From contig NZ_CP014841.1 of NCBI RefSeq assembly GCF_001641285.1, positions 3,746,501 through 3,810,500 of the forward strand: 64,000 nt of DNA. The letters are read 5' to 3'. The stretch is from Dyella thiooxydans. Its GTDB lineage: Bacteria > Pseudomonadota > Gammaproteobacteria > Xanthomonadales > Rhodanobacteraceae. The position numbers and the translations under genes were made by a program. Positions within the stretch are counted from its first letter, which is position 1. Each line of letters starts with the position of its first letter. Under the pieces are notes generated by a model that saw only the letters and a list, made by a program, of their open reading frames with translations, was not told the DNA's origin and did not search any database. Shown piece by piece: positions 8,394 through 16,670 of this stretch.

Positions 8394-9773
8394 TCACTCG
8401 ATCACCACGTAATGCATACCGTCGTCGTCGGCCACCGCCAGCGCGAGCTGGCGCGGGTGCACGCCGGCCAGTCCCTGCAGCCCGCGCACGCTGGTGATCC
8501 GGCGGTTGCCTACGCCGATCACCACGTCGCCCTTCTGCAGGCCGCTGCGCGCGGCGAGACTGCCGGGCCGCACCTCGGTCACGCGCACCCCGGCCAGCCC
8601 CTGCGAACGATCGCTCTGGCCGAGATCGCTGAAGTCCACGCCCACCAGCCGCGGGTCCAGCCGCGCCCCGGACAGGGTCGCCAGCTTTTCCGCGGCCAGC
8701 GTGGCGCCCACCTCGCGCTCCTTGCCGTCGCGCATCAGTTCCAGCGTCACCCGGCTGCCCAGCGGCAGCAGGCCCTCGCTGTTGCGCAGCTCGTTGCTGT
8801 CGTGCAGCGGCTTGCCGTTGAGCGCTGTGATCACGTCGCCGGGCTCGATGCCGGCCGCATCGGCGGTGGACCCTTCGGCCACGCGTGTCACCACCGCGCC
8901 CTCGGTGCCGGACACGCCGAGCAGGCGGGCGATGCGCGGGGTGATGTCCTGCGTCTGAAGTCCCAGCGTGCCGCGTTGCACCCGGCCGTGCGCGATCAGC
9001 TGCTTCATCACCTCGCCGGAGAGGTTGGTCGGGATGGCGAATCCGATGCCCGCGCTGGCGCCGGACGGCGAGAAGATCATCGAGTTGATGCCCACCAGCT
9101 CGCCGCGCAGGTTCACCAGCGCACCGCCGGAGTTGCCCGGGTTGATCGAGGCATCGGTCTGGATGAAGTTCTGGTAGTTGGTGCCGCCCAGGCCCGAGCG
9201 GCCCAGCGCCGAGACGATGCCCGAGGTCACCGTCTGGCCCAGCCCGAACGGGTCGCCCACCGCCACCACGAAGTCGCCCACCTGCAGCTTCGCCGAGTCG
9301 GCCATCGGCAGCGCCTGCAGGCCGCTGGCGTGGATCTGCACCACCGCGATGTCGGTGTCCGGATCGGTGCCGATCAGCGTGCCCTTGAAGTTGCGGCCAT
9401 CCTGCAGCGTCACGGTGATGTCGTCGGCGCCGCCGACCACGTGGTTGTTGGTGAGGATGTAGCCCTTGTCCGCATCCACGATCACGCCCGAGCCCAGGCT
9501 CTGCTCGGTGCGCTCGCGCGGCACGTCGGGCAGGCCGAAGAACTGGCGGAACAGCGGGTCGCTGAAATACGGGTCGCTGACCTGCACGCGGGTCTTGGTG
9601 GAGATATTCACCACCGCCGGCGTCACCTTCTTCAGCATCGGCGCCAGCGACGGCAGCGGCTGGCCGTCGACCGCCGGGGGCAGGGTGGCGCGACTGGCCA
9701 GCGGCAAGGCACCCAGCAGCAGGGTGCAGCACAGGACCAGCGCGCGCCCGAGGCGACGATTCGGGAGCTTCAT
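8394..9773 (-). CDS. HtrA/Deg-family periplasmic serine endoprotease (DegP/DegQ type)
   Basis: This 459-residue protein is a Do-like envelope protease that degrades misfolded periplasmic proteins. A signal peptide (MKLPNRRLGRALVLCCTLLLGALPLASRA) precedes the trypsin-like domain, whose catalytic triad is intact: H111 in TNNHVV, D141 in DPDTDIAVV, and S215 in NPGNSGGALV. Two PDZ domains follow; the first contains GAVVTRVAEGSTADAAGIEPGD and the second ends near residue 459 (GVRVTEVRPGSLAARSGLQKGD). The short LA loop is closer to DegQ than DegP. AAGGAGG at ideal spacing sets the ATG at 9773. A hairpin lies just downstream. It is divergent from nrdJa, with a 486-base intergenic region. Confidence 0.93.
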   Translation of the reverse strand: MKLPNRRLGRALVLCCTLLLGALPLASRATLPPAVDGQPLPSLAPMLKKVTPAVVNISTKTRVQVSDPYFSDPLFRQFFGLPDVPRERTEQSLGSGVIVDADKGYILTNNHVVGGADDITVTLQDGRNFKGTLIGTDPDTDIAVVQIHASGLQALPMADSAKLQVGDFVVAVGDPFGLGQTVTSGIVSALGRSGLGGTNYQNFIQTDASINPGNSGGALVNLRGELVGINSMIFSPSGASAGIGFAIPTNLSGEVMKQLIAHGRVQRGTLGLQTQDITPRIARLLGVSGTEGAVVTRVAEGSTADAAGIEPGDVITALNGKPLHDSNELRNSEGLLPLGSRVTLELMRDGKEREVGATLAAEKLATLSGARLDPRLVGVDFSDLGQSDRSQGLAGVRVTEVRPGSLAARSGLQKGDVVIGVGNRRITSVRGLQGLAGVHPRQLALAVADDDGMHYVVIE

Positions 9774-10040
9774 GCATTCCTCCTTCGTGAAGTGGTTCAA
9801 GGGGAGGCGGCGCGCATCGCGCGTCGCGAACCGGGGTTCGACTGCCGACGGCGGCGAGGGTTCCGGATCACGCATGTTGTGGACCGCGCGCGCGATTTCC
9901 AGCCGGGCCGCGCAACCGCGCGGGCTGGGCCCGGATGCCTGTCGCGACATGCTGCGCTGCGCCGTCGGCGACGCGCGGAAAAGCGCAAAAAATTCTTTAC
10001 TTCCCGCGCGCTCGGCAGTACGGTCTCCATCCGTTCGCAA

Positions 10041-10056
10041 CCACAACATCTTGTGT
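10041..10056 (+). promoter_or_regulatory. NrdR box upstream of nrdJa
   Basis: CCACAACATCTTGTGT matches the NrdR box consensus acaCwAtATaTwGtgt at 13 of 16 positions, counted by eye. NrdR is the zinc-finger/ATP-cone repressor of ribonucleotide reductase genes. The box lies 204 bases before the nrdJa ATG in an otherwise gene-free 486-base interval (9774-10259). No cobalamin riboswitch was recognised in that interval. Confidence 0.7.
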
Positions 10057-10073
10057 GCGCGTCCTGGGGTTTT

Positions 10074-10089
10074 ACCCCAAAGCTGGTGT
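10074..10089 (+). promoter_or_regulatory. Possible second, weaker NrdR box
   Basis: ACCCCAAAGCTGGTGT matches the NrdR consensus at about 10 of 16 positions. It starts 33 bases after the first box, close to the roughly three-helix-turn spacing of known tandem NrdR boxes. On its own it would not be convincing; its position relative to the stronger box is the main argument. Confidence 0.4.
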
Positions 10090-10259
10090 GGTAATGGTTG
10101 TCTCTCGAGGGGGCGGCCGTTGCAGCGAGCGATGCCGCCAGGCGATCTGCCCATGGCCCCTTGGCGGGCCCGATGCAGCACCGGCGAGTCGTTGCGGACG
10201 GTCGAGTCGATAAGCAACTACATGCCGTCGTGAGGCGGCATCCGGAGGTCAGTAAACCG

Positions 10260-12407
10260 ATGAGTACCGCTCGCGCGCCAGCAGTGGGTCGCGATGCCGT
10301 GCAGATTCCTCTGCAGCCGGCGTCCTACGACATCTGGGACAAGAAGTACCGTTTGAAGAACAAGGCCGGCGAACCGGTCGACGACAGCGTGGACGGCACC
10401 TACCGCCGCGTTGCGCGCGCGCTCGCCGAGGTGGAAGCCACGCCGGAACTGCGCGAGCACTGGTACGAGCGCTTCGTGTGGGCGCTGCGCCGGGGCGCGA
10501 TCCCGGCCGGCCGCATCACCTCCAACGCCGGCGCGCTGGAGCACAAGCCCGCCACCAGCACGATCAACTGCACCGTGTCCGGCACCATCCGCGACTCCAT
10601 GGACGACATCCTGGAGAAGGTGCACGAGGCCGGTCTCACGCTGAAGGCCGGCTGCGGCATCGGCTACGAGTTCTCCACGCTGCGTCCGCGCGGCGCGTAC
10701 GTGTCCGGCGCCGGCGCCTACACGTCCGGCCCGCTGTCCTTCATGGATATCTACGACAAGATGTGCTTCACCGTGTCCTCGGCCGGCGGCCGGCGCGGCG
10801 CGCAGATGGGCACGTTCGACGTCAGCCATCCGGACGTGAAGGAGTTCATCCGCGCCAAGCGCGAGGATGGCCGCCTGCGCCAGTTCAACCTGTCGCTGCT
10901 GGTCACCGGCGGCTTCATGGAAGCGGTCGAGCACGACGAGGACTGGCCGCTGGTGTTCCCGATCCACGTCAAGGAGCAGGGCGACCTCGACCTGGACGAC
11001 CCGTCCAAGGTCGTCTGGCGCGAGTGGCCCACCCACGACAACTACGTGGAGCGCGAGGACGGCCTGGTCGCCTGCAAGATCTATGGCTCCATCCGTGCCC
11101 GCCACCTGTGGGACATGATCATGGTCTCCACGTACGACTACGCGGAGCCCGGGTTCATCCTGATCGACAAGGTCAACGAGATGAACAACAACTGGTGGTG
11201 CGAGCACATCCGCGCCACCAACCCGTGCGGCGAGCAGCCGCTGCCGCCGTACGGCTCGTGCCTGCTCGGCTCGGTCAACCTCACCACCTTCGTGCGCGAC
11301 CCGTTCGGCCCCAAGGCCCGCTTCGACTGGGACGAATACCGCGAAGTGGTGAAGGTGTTCACCCGCATGCTCGACAACGTGGTGGAGATCAACGGCCTGC
11401 CGCTGCAGCAGCAGCGTGACGAGATCATGGGCAAGCGCCGCCACGGCATGGGCTTCCTGGGCCTGGGCAGCACCCTGACCATGCTCAAGATGCGCTACGG
11501 CTCGGACGACGCGGTCAGCTTCACCGAGGACGTCTCGCGCGAGATGGCCGTGGCCGGCTGGGAGGTCGCGCTCGACCTGGCCCGTGAGAAAGGCCCGGCC
11601 CCGATCCTCGCCCGCGAGTTCACCGTCACCGGCGACATGCTGCGCAAGCGCCCGGAAATGGCGGCCGACGGCTACAAGATCGGCGACACCATCACCGGCG
11701 CCAAGCTGCACGCCAAGTACAGCCGCTACATGCAGCGCGTCGCCACCGTGGCCCCCAACCTGGTGAAGGAGCTGGCCGAGGTCGGTGCCCGCTTCACCCA
11801 CCACTCCTCGATCGCGCCCACCGGCACGATCTCGCTGTCGCTGGCCAACAATGCCTCCAACGGCATCGAGCCCAGCTTTGCCCACCACTACTCGCGCAAC
11901 GTGATCCGTGAGGGCAAGAAGTCCAAGGAAAAGGTGGAGGTGTTCAGCTACGAGCTGCTCGCCTACCGCGAGCTGATCAACGGCAAGGCCATGCCCTACA
12001 GCACCGAGGCCGACGCCAAGCTGCCCGACTACTTCGTGGCCGCCGACGACATCAGCCCGAAGGAGCACGTGGACATCCAGGCCGCCTCGCAGAAATGGAT
12101 CGACTCGTCCATTTCCAAGACCGCCAACGTCCCCACCGATTACCCGTACGAAGACTTCAAGGACATCTACTTCTACGCGTACAAACAGGGCCTCAAGGGC
12201 TGCACCACGTTCCGCTTCAACCCGGCCGCTTTCCAGGGCGTGCTGGTGAAGGAAGCCGACCTTGAGAACACCCTCTACCGCTTCGAATTGGAAGACGGTA
12301 GCGTTGTCGAACTGAAAGGCAATGAGCAGGTGGAGTACGACGGTGAAATGCACACCGCGGCAAACCTCTTCGATGCCTTGAAGGAAGGCTATTACGGCAA
12401 GTTCTGA
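10260..12407 (+). CDS. nrdJa: Adenosylcobalamin-dependent class II ribonucleotide reductase, catalytic part (NrdJa)
   Basis: The 715-residue NrdJa reduces ribonucleotides to deoxyribonucleotides with a cobalamin-generated thiyl radical and needs no oxygen. The N-terminal substrate cysteine lies in STINCTVSGTIRDSMDD. ACGIGYEFSTLRPRGAYVSG-like core sequence follows (AGCGIGYEFSTLRPRG). The active-site loop NPCGEQPLPPYGS contains the radical cysteine C323 and E325. The C-terminus ends at KEGYYGKF without the TSCPD region and redox-active cysteine tail; those are encoded by nrdJb at 13305-14060. Split NrdJa/NrdJb enzymes are known from Pseudomonas aeruginosa. GGAGGT lies about ten bases before the ATG; frame upstream of it is not expected to be coding. 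NrdR boxes upstream indicate control by dNTP demand. Confidence 0.94.
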   Translation: MSTARAPAVGRDAVQIPLQPASYDIWDKKYRLKNKAGEPVDDSVDGTYRRVARALAEVEATPELREHWYERFVWALRRGAIPAGRITSNAGALEHKPATSTINCTVSGTIRDSMDDILEKVHEAGLTLKAGCGIGYEFSTLRPRGAYVSGAGAYTSGPLSFMDIYDKMCFTVSSAGGRRGAQMGTFDVSHPDVKEFIRAKREDGRLRQFNLSLLVTGGFMEAVEHDEDWPLVFPIHVKEQGDLDLDDPSKVVWREWPTHDNYVEREDGLVACKIYGSIRARHLWDMIMVSTYDYAEPGFILIDKVNEMNNNWWCEHIRATNPCGEQPLPPYGSCLLGSVNLTTFVRDPFGPKARFDWDEYREVVKVFTRMLDNVVEINGLPLQQQRDEIMGKRRHGMGFLGLGSTLTMLKMRYGSDDAVSFTEDVSREMAVAGWEVALDLAREKGPAPILAREFTVTGDMLRKRPEMAADGYKIGDTITGAKLHAKYSRYMQRVATVAPNLVKELAEVGARFTHHSSIAPTGTISLSLANNASNGIEPSFAHHYSRNVIREGKKSKEKVEVFSYELLAYRELINGKAMPYSTEADAKLPDYFVAADDISPKEHVDIQAASQKWIDSSISKTANVPTDYPYEDFKDIYFYAYKQGLKGCTTFRFNPAAFQGVLVKEADLENTLYRFELEDGSVVELKGNEQVEYDGEMHTAANLFDALKEGYYGKF

Positions 12408-12509
12408 GTGCTCGGACCAGGCTCGGCGCACCGGTTGTAGTCTTGTCCGTGGCGACTTCCGCCACGGACGCACGGCAAGCACCAATAACAGTCGGAGGGG
12501 AACCCCAGC

Positions 12510-13079
12510 ATGTCCATCGATACCGAAGTGAAAGACGTACCGGCCGCCGACGCGGCTCCCGCCGCCGAAGCCGCCGCGCCGGTGGTGACTGCGGCGCCGA
12601 AGAAGGCTCCGGGCAAGAAGAAGCCCGCCAAGAAGGCCGCCGCCAAGAAGGCGGCTCCGAAGAAGGCAGCCAAGAAGGCCGCCGCCAAGAAGGCTGCACC
12701 GAAGAAAGCCGCTGCCAAGAAAGCCGCCAAGAAGGCGGTGAAGAAGGCCGCTCCGAAGAAGGCCGCCGCCAAGAAGACCGCCAAGAAGGCGGTGAAGAAG
12801 GCTGCGCCGAAGAAGGCCGCCAAGAAGGCGGTGAAGAAGGCCGCCCCGAAGAAGGCGGCCAAGAAGGTCGCCAAGAAGGCGGCTCCGAAGAAGGCTGCAA
12901 AGAAGGTCAGCAGCAAGAAAGCGGTGAAGAAAGCCGCTCCCAAGAAGACGGCCAAGAAGGCCGCCGTGAAAAAGGCCGCCCCCAAGGCAGCCAAGAGGTC
13001 CACTGCCAGCAAGAAGGCGAGCGTGAAGGTGGCGAAGGCCAAGAAGCCCGCTGCCAAGAAGGCCGCCCGCAAGAAGTAA
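12510..13079 (+). CDS. Histone H1-like lysine/alanine-rich DNA-binding protein
   Basis: The 189-residue protein is almost entirely Lys, Ala and Pro. After a short acidic/Ala-rich N-terminus (MSIDTEVKDVPAADAA) it consists of tandem repeats of the KKAAPKKAAKKA type to the C-terminus (KKAARKK). It matches bacterial H1-like proteins of the AlgP/Hc1 class, which bind DNA through charge and are probably unstructured when free. GGAGGGG precedes the ATG, and a strong terminator follows 12 bases after the stop. It lies between the two halves of the ribonucleotide reductase. The repeated AAGAAGGC-type DNA makes it prone to slippage, so length probably varies between strains. Confidence 0.88.
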   Translation: MSIDTEVKDVPAADAAPAAEAAAPVVTAAPKKAPGKKKPAKKAAAKKAAPKKAAKKAAAKKAAPKKAAAKKAAKKAVKKAAPKKAAAKKTAKKAVKKAAPKKAAKKAVKKAAPKKAAKKVAKKAAPKKAAKKVSSKKAVKKAAPKKTAKKAAVKKAAPKAAKRSTASKKASVKVAKAKKPAAKKAARKK

Positions 13080-13090
13080 GTCGTGAACGC

Positions 13091-13124
13091 AGCCGGCCCG
13101 GTCCGCCGGGCCGGCTGTCTTTTC
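13091..13124 (+). terminator. Intrinsic terminator after the H1-like gene
   Basis: An 11-bp perfect GC-rich stem (AGCCGGCCCGG with its complement) and a 4-base loop are followed by GTCTTTTC. This classical terminator would separate the H1-like gene transcript from nrdJb. Confidence 0.85.
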
Positions 13125-13175
13125 TCCACGGGAGAGAAGGCTGGGCATCGCCCATCCATCCCGCCGCCTCCTGAT

Positions 13176-13223
13176 CGTCATTCCGGCGGATCCCGAGAAG
13201 GGGACAAGTGCCGGAATCCAGCG
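13176..13223. repeat. Palindromic intergenic repeat with CGTCATTCCGGC and GCCGGAATCCAGCG arms
   Basis: The element has arms CGTCATTCCGGC (13176-13187) and GCCGGAATCCAGCG (13210-13223), of which eight bases pair perfectly. This CATTCC/GGAATCCAG form is common in dispersed palindromic intergenic elements of gammaproteobacteria, including xanthomonads. It sits in the 5' leader of nrdJb, between the H1-like terminator and the nrdJb start. Only one copy is in this window, so dispersal is inferred from form. Confidence 0.5.
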
Positions 13224-13304
13224 TCTTCAGGGGCCGGACACCCGGCATCTCCCAGCGCCGCGCGCCGACTTATCCGCCAACCATCCAGACAAGAAGCACA
13301 CACC

Positions 13305-14060
13305 ATGGCGATGAAGATCGAAAAGAAAATCAAGGGCTACGCCGTCGTCAAGCCCGAAGACAAGGCCGCGCCGGCCGCTGCCTCCGCTCCCGCCGCGCCC
13401 GAGAAGAAAGAGGCGCCCAAGGCGGAAGTCATCCAGATGCACGAGAGCGTCGAGCGCCCCGAGCAGCTCGTCGGTGAAACCTACAAGATCAAGTCGCCGC
13501 TGTTCGAGCACGCGCTGTACGTCACCATCAACGACATCGTGCTCAACGCCGGCACCCCGCACGAGCAGCGCCGCCCCTTCGAGATCTTCATCAACTCGAA
13601 GAACATGGACCACTTCCAGTGGATCGTGGCGCTCACCCGCATCATCTCCGCCGTGTTCCGCAAGGGTGGCGACGTGACCTTCCTGGCCGAGGAGATGAAG
13701 GCTGTGTTCGACCCGCGCGGCGGCTACTTCAAGGCCGGCGGCGTCTACATGCCCTCCATCGTGGCCGAGATCGGCGCGGTGATCGAGCAGCACATGAAGC
13801 ACATCGGCCTGATCGTCGATCCGGAGATGGACGAGTCCACCCGCCGGCTGATCGCCGAGAAGCGCGCCGCCTACGAGCAGGCCACCGTAGGAGCGCACCC
13901 TGTGCGCGACACCAGCGACGATAACGCCGCCAAGCCCGATACCAACGCCAACGGCTTCCCGCCCGGCGCCACGATGTGCGCCAAGTGCAATACCCAGGCG
14001 CTGGTGCTGATGGACGGGTGCCAGACTTGTTTGAATTGTGGGTATTCGAAGTGCGGGTGA
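13305..14060 (+). CDS. nrdJb: Class II ribonucleotide reductase, C-terminal part (NrdJb)
   Basis: The 251-residue NrdJb supplies the C-terminal portion of the class II reductase. After a basic/Ala-rich N-terminus, the TSCPD-type domain contains FEIFINSKNMDHFQWIVALTR and FDPRGGYFKAGGVYMPSIVAEIG. The C-terminus carries the redox tail: ATMCAKCNTQALVLMDGCQT followed by a CxxCGYSKCG ending. These cysteines would re-reduce the active-site disulfide or bind zinc. It must work with NrdJa (10260-12407), from which it is separated by the H1-like gene and a terminator. The ATG at 13305 is chosen (MAMKIEKKIKGYAVV); an ATG two codons later is an alternative. The ribosome binding site is weak (AAGAAG). Confidence 0.9.
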   Translation: MAMKIEKKIKGYAVVKPEDKAAPAAASAPAAPEKKEAPKAEVIQMHESVERPEQLVGETYKIKSPLFEHALYVTINDIVLNAGTPHEQRRPFEIFINSKNMDHFQWIVALTRIISAVFRKGGDVTFLAEEMKAVFDPRGGYFKAGGVYMPSIVAEIGAVIEQHMKHIGLIVDPEMDESTRRLIAEKRAAYEQATVGAHPVRDTSDDNAAKPDTNANGFPPGATMCAKCNTQALVLMDGCQTCLNCGYSKCG

Positions 14061-14080
14061 TTTGATGTCCGAGGGAAGGG

Positions 14081-15358
14081 ATGCGCGTCGAATCAATTAC
14101 AATAAAAAAATTCAAGGCGATTGATCAGCTTAAGCTGGATCTGAAGCGGATCAACGTGCTGGCTGGCGGTAATAACGCTGGTAAGAGCTGTGCACTTCAG
14201 GCGATACACGTGGCAGTCGCTCTTGCGCAGACGGCCAAGGCGGAGGGTGCGGCTAACTTCGCACCCGAAAAGCTCCGTTATGCTCCGACAGATTTGTTTA
14301 TCGATCTGAAGCATAGAGAAAGGCTGTCAGAAGGTGGCGCACCCGTCGCTATAGAATTTGTCGTTGATGACGCGGGTAGCAAGCGATCATTCAATGTGAC
14401 ACTTAGGCGTGGACGCAATAGCACAATAAGCACGGTTAGCCCGCGAGATCTCTCATTCGGTTTAGGGGCCGCTCTGGCTAGCTCCGAGCGTCCGTTTAGC
14501 GTTTATGTACCCGGGCTGGCTGGAATACCCAGTCGCGAAACTTATCAAGGGCGGCTAGTTGTCGACCGCGGCGCGGTTCGTGGCGACGCGAATCTTTACC
14601 TGCGCAACGTTCTTTACAGGCTCTTTCGTGATCCAGTAAAGAAGGCCAGATTCGAGGAGCGGCTCGGCAAACTGTTTCCTGGCTTGCAAATTATCGCGTC
14701 CAAATTCGACGAAAACCGTCACGAACACATTCCAATTGACTATATCCGGCACGGAGTCCAAAGGCCGATTGATATGGTCGGCACCGGCACGCTCCAGGCG
14801 ATTCAAATTCTCGGCTACGTAAGCTTTTATCAGCCGGCGCTATTGCTACTCGATGAGCCGGACGCCCACTTGCACCCGGACAATCAAATCAAGCTCGTTC
14901 AAGCCCTTGATCTCCTTTCTAACGAAGATGGCTTGCAGATAGTTCTGGCAACGCACTCAAGGCACCTATTGCAAGCGGTTCGTGAAACGGGTGATGTTGC
15001 ATCTTTTCACTTGAAATCGGGCGCGCTTGTTGGCTCCGATCCAGACATGTCTGAGCTCTTGGTCGACTTGGGTGCCATAGACAAGTACGACGTACTCAGT
15101 CTCAGAGACAAGGACTGGCTTATCTTGGGCGAGGATAAGAATGTCGAGTCCGAGGTGGATCACCCATTGCGCTTACTTGTTAGGGGCGCTGGAATAGATG
15201 ACGGCCGTGCCCTATTTATGAGCTTCAAAGGCTGCACGGAAATTCGTTCAATCGCTTTGCTTGCTACGTTTTGCGCAACCCATCACCCGGCCGTAAAAAT
15301 TCTTGCCCACAGAGATGCTGATTTTCTCTCGATGGGTGAGGCGCAGGGCGTGTCCTAG
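14081..15358 (+). pseudogene. OLD-like AAA ATPase truncated inside its TOPRIM domain by an insertion sequence
   Basis: The frame encodes 425 residues of an overcoming-lysogenization-defect (OLD)-like SMC/ABC-type ATPase. Walker A is GGNNAGKS at 29-36. Walker B is LLLLDEPDAHLHP, with D258/E259. ATHSRHLLQ follows as the switch region. A TOPRIM-like nuclease segment then begins: LILGEDKN (E351) and LAHRDADF (D412/D414), the expected acidic pattern. Codon 423 is the last native codon; the final two residues and the stop come from the left inverted repeat of the insertion sequence. No remainder of the gene is found beyond the right end of the element. Base composition is more AT-rich than its neighbours, suggesting transfer. 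Related proteins serve in phage defence, but this copy is probably inactive. Confidence 0.8.
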
Positions 15359-15374
15359 ATTTTGTGTAACCGGG
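15350..15374 (+). repeat. Left terminal inverted repeat of the IS256-family element
   Basis: The repeat begins GTGTCCTAG and ends ATTTTGTGTAACCGGG. It supplies the last two codons and the TAG stop of the truncated OLD-like gene. Slightly further in, at 15383-15389, AGGACAC is the complement of the terminal GTGTCCT, so the left end also holds a nested inverted repeat. Confidence 0.8.
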
Positions 15375-15411
15375 TCCCAGGCAGGACACTGCCGCCAGAC
15401 CCGGAGAGACC

Positions 15412-16638
15412 ATGAGTCCACGCAAACACGAGGTGCCCGACGAGCTGCTTAGCAGCCTGTTGGCGAACTACAAGAAGCCCGAAGACCTGATCGGCGAGAA
15501 CGGCCTGCTCAAGCAGCTGACCAAGCTGCTGGTCGAGAAGGCGCTGGATGCGGAGATGACCGAGCACCTCGGTCACGATAAGCACGAGCCGGTGGCCAAC
15601 CCGGCCGGCAACACCCGCAACGGCCGCAGCCGCAAGACGCTCAAGGGCGAGTTCGGCGAGCTGCCGATCGAGATCCCGCGCGACCGGCACGGCAGCTTCG
15701 AGCCGAAGCTGATTCCCAAGCACCAGACTCGCTGGAGCGGCTTCGACGACAAGATCCTGTCGCTCTACGCCCGCGGCATGACGGTGCGCGAGATCCAGGC
15801 GCACCTGGAAGAGATGTATGGCACGGAGGTCTCGCCGAGCCTGATCTCCTCGGTCACCGATGCAGTGATCGACGAGGTGAAGGCCTGGCAAGGCCGGCCG
15901 CTCGATCCGGTGTATCCGATCGTCTACCTGGACTGCATCCATGTGAAGGTGCGCGAGGGCGCGGTGCGGGTGAAGGCGGTCTACCTGGCCATTGGCATCA
16001 CCATGGCCGGCGAGAAGGAGGTCCTTGGGCTGTGGCTGGCGCAGACCGAGGGCGCCAAGTTCTGGCTGCAGGTGGTGACCGAGCTGCGCAACCGCGGGGT
16101 GCAGGACATCTTCATCGCCTGCGTCGACGGCCTGAAGGGTTTCCCCGAAGCGATCGAGACCGTATTCCCGCACACGACGGTGCAGTTGTGCCTCGTACAC
16201 ATGGTGCGGCACAGCCTGAACTACGTGTCGTGGAAGCGACGGCCGGAGGTGGCCGCCGACCTCAAGCGCATCTACACCTGTGCCACCGCCGAGGAGGCCG
16301 AGCAGCGGCTCGCCGAGTTCGAGGCCCGCTGGGACAAGGAATACCTGCCGATCGGGCAGTCCTGGCGACGCAACTGGCCGCGCCTGATCCCGTTCTTCGA
16401 CTACCCGCCAGAGATCCGCAAGGTGATCTACACGACCAACGCCATCGAGTCGGTGAACATGAGCCTGCGCAAGCTGACCAAGCACCGCGGGGCCTTCCCG
16501 AGCGACGAGGCACTGGTGAAGCTGTTCTATCTGGCCCTGCGCAACATCAGCAAGAAATGGACGCTGCCGATCCGTGATTGGAAGGCCGCGCTCAACCGCT
16601 TTACGATCCAGTTCGAGGAACGACTCCCTCAGCTGTAA
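15412..16638 (+). CDS. IS256-family transposase
   Basis: This 408-residue transposase appears intact. The DDE catalytic residues are visible: D174 in YLDCIHVKVRE, D239 in CVDGLKGFPEAI, and E346 in TTNAIESVN. Also typical of the family are the N-terminal EMTEHLGHDKHE region, NTRNGRSRKTLKGEFGELPI, and the C-terminal RNISKKWTLPIRDWK segment. It would excise and circularise the element by the copy-paste route known for IS256. The gene starts 38 bases inside the left repeat and ends eight bases before the right one. Its GC content matches the host range better than the disrupted gene does. Confidence 0.95.
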   Translation: MSPRKHEVPDELLSSLLANYKKPEDLIGENGLLKQLTKLLVEKALDAEMTEHLGHDKHEPVANPAGNTRNGRSRKTLKGEFGELPIEIPRDRHGSFEPKLIPKHQTRWSGFDDKILSLYARGMTVREIQAHLEEMYGTEVSPSLISSVTDAVIDEVKAWQGRPLDPVYPIVYLDCIHVKVREGAVRVKAVYLAIGITMAGEKEVLGLWLAQTEGAKFWLQVVTELRNRGVQDIFIACVDGLKGFPEAIETVFPHTTVQLCLVHMVRHSLNYVSWKRRPEVAADLKRIYTCATAEEAEQRLAEFEARWDKEYLPIGQSWRRNWPRLIPFFDYPPEIRKVIYTTNAIESVNMSLRKLTKHRGAFPSDEALVKLFYLALRNISKKWTLPIRDWKAALNRFTIQFEERLPQL

Positions 16639-16645
16639 CTCGAAT

Positions 16646-16670
16646 CCCGGTTACACAAAATTCTGCACAC
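16646..16670 (-). repeat. Right terminal inverted repeat of the IS256-family element
   Basis: This sequence, CCCGGTTACACAAAAT followed by TCTGCACAC, is the imperfect complement of the left end. It lies eight bases after the transposase stop codon and marks the right border of the element. Confidence 0.8.

Larger units (their letters stand above)
15350..16670 (+). mobile_element. IS256-family insertion sequence, 1321 bp
   Basis: A complete-looking element with one transposase gene is bounded by imperfect 25-bp terminal inverted repeats at 15350-15374 and 16646-16670. The innermost 16 bases (ATTTTGTGTAACCGGG) are identical in both ends, and the outermost four (GTGT) also match. Flanking 8-9 bases differ (left GCGCAGGGC, right GCTCGACCC), so no target-site duplication is seen. 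That suggests loss of adjacent DNA after insertion. The element sits in the OLD-like gene. Confidence 0.85.

Noticed and set aside
9774-10259. Cobalamin riboswitch expected before a B12-dependent reductase
   Set aside because: No convincing B12 box or matching secondary structure was found; NrdR boxes explain regulation better.
12600-13070. Short tandem repeats that might suggest a CRISPR array
   Set aside because: Units are codon-scale coding repeats of the H1-like protein with no equal-length unique spacers.
10218-13181. Very long minus-strand frame opposite nrdJa and the H1-like gene, giving Leu/Gly repeats
   Set aside because: The repeats are the complement of the Lys/Ala codons of the H1-like gene; no start or family features.
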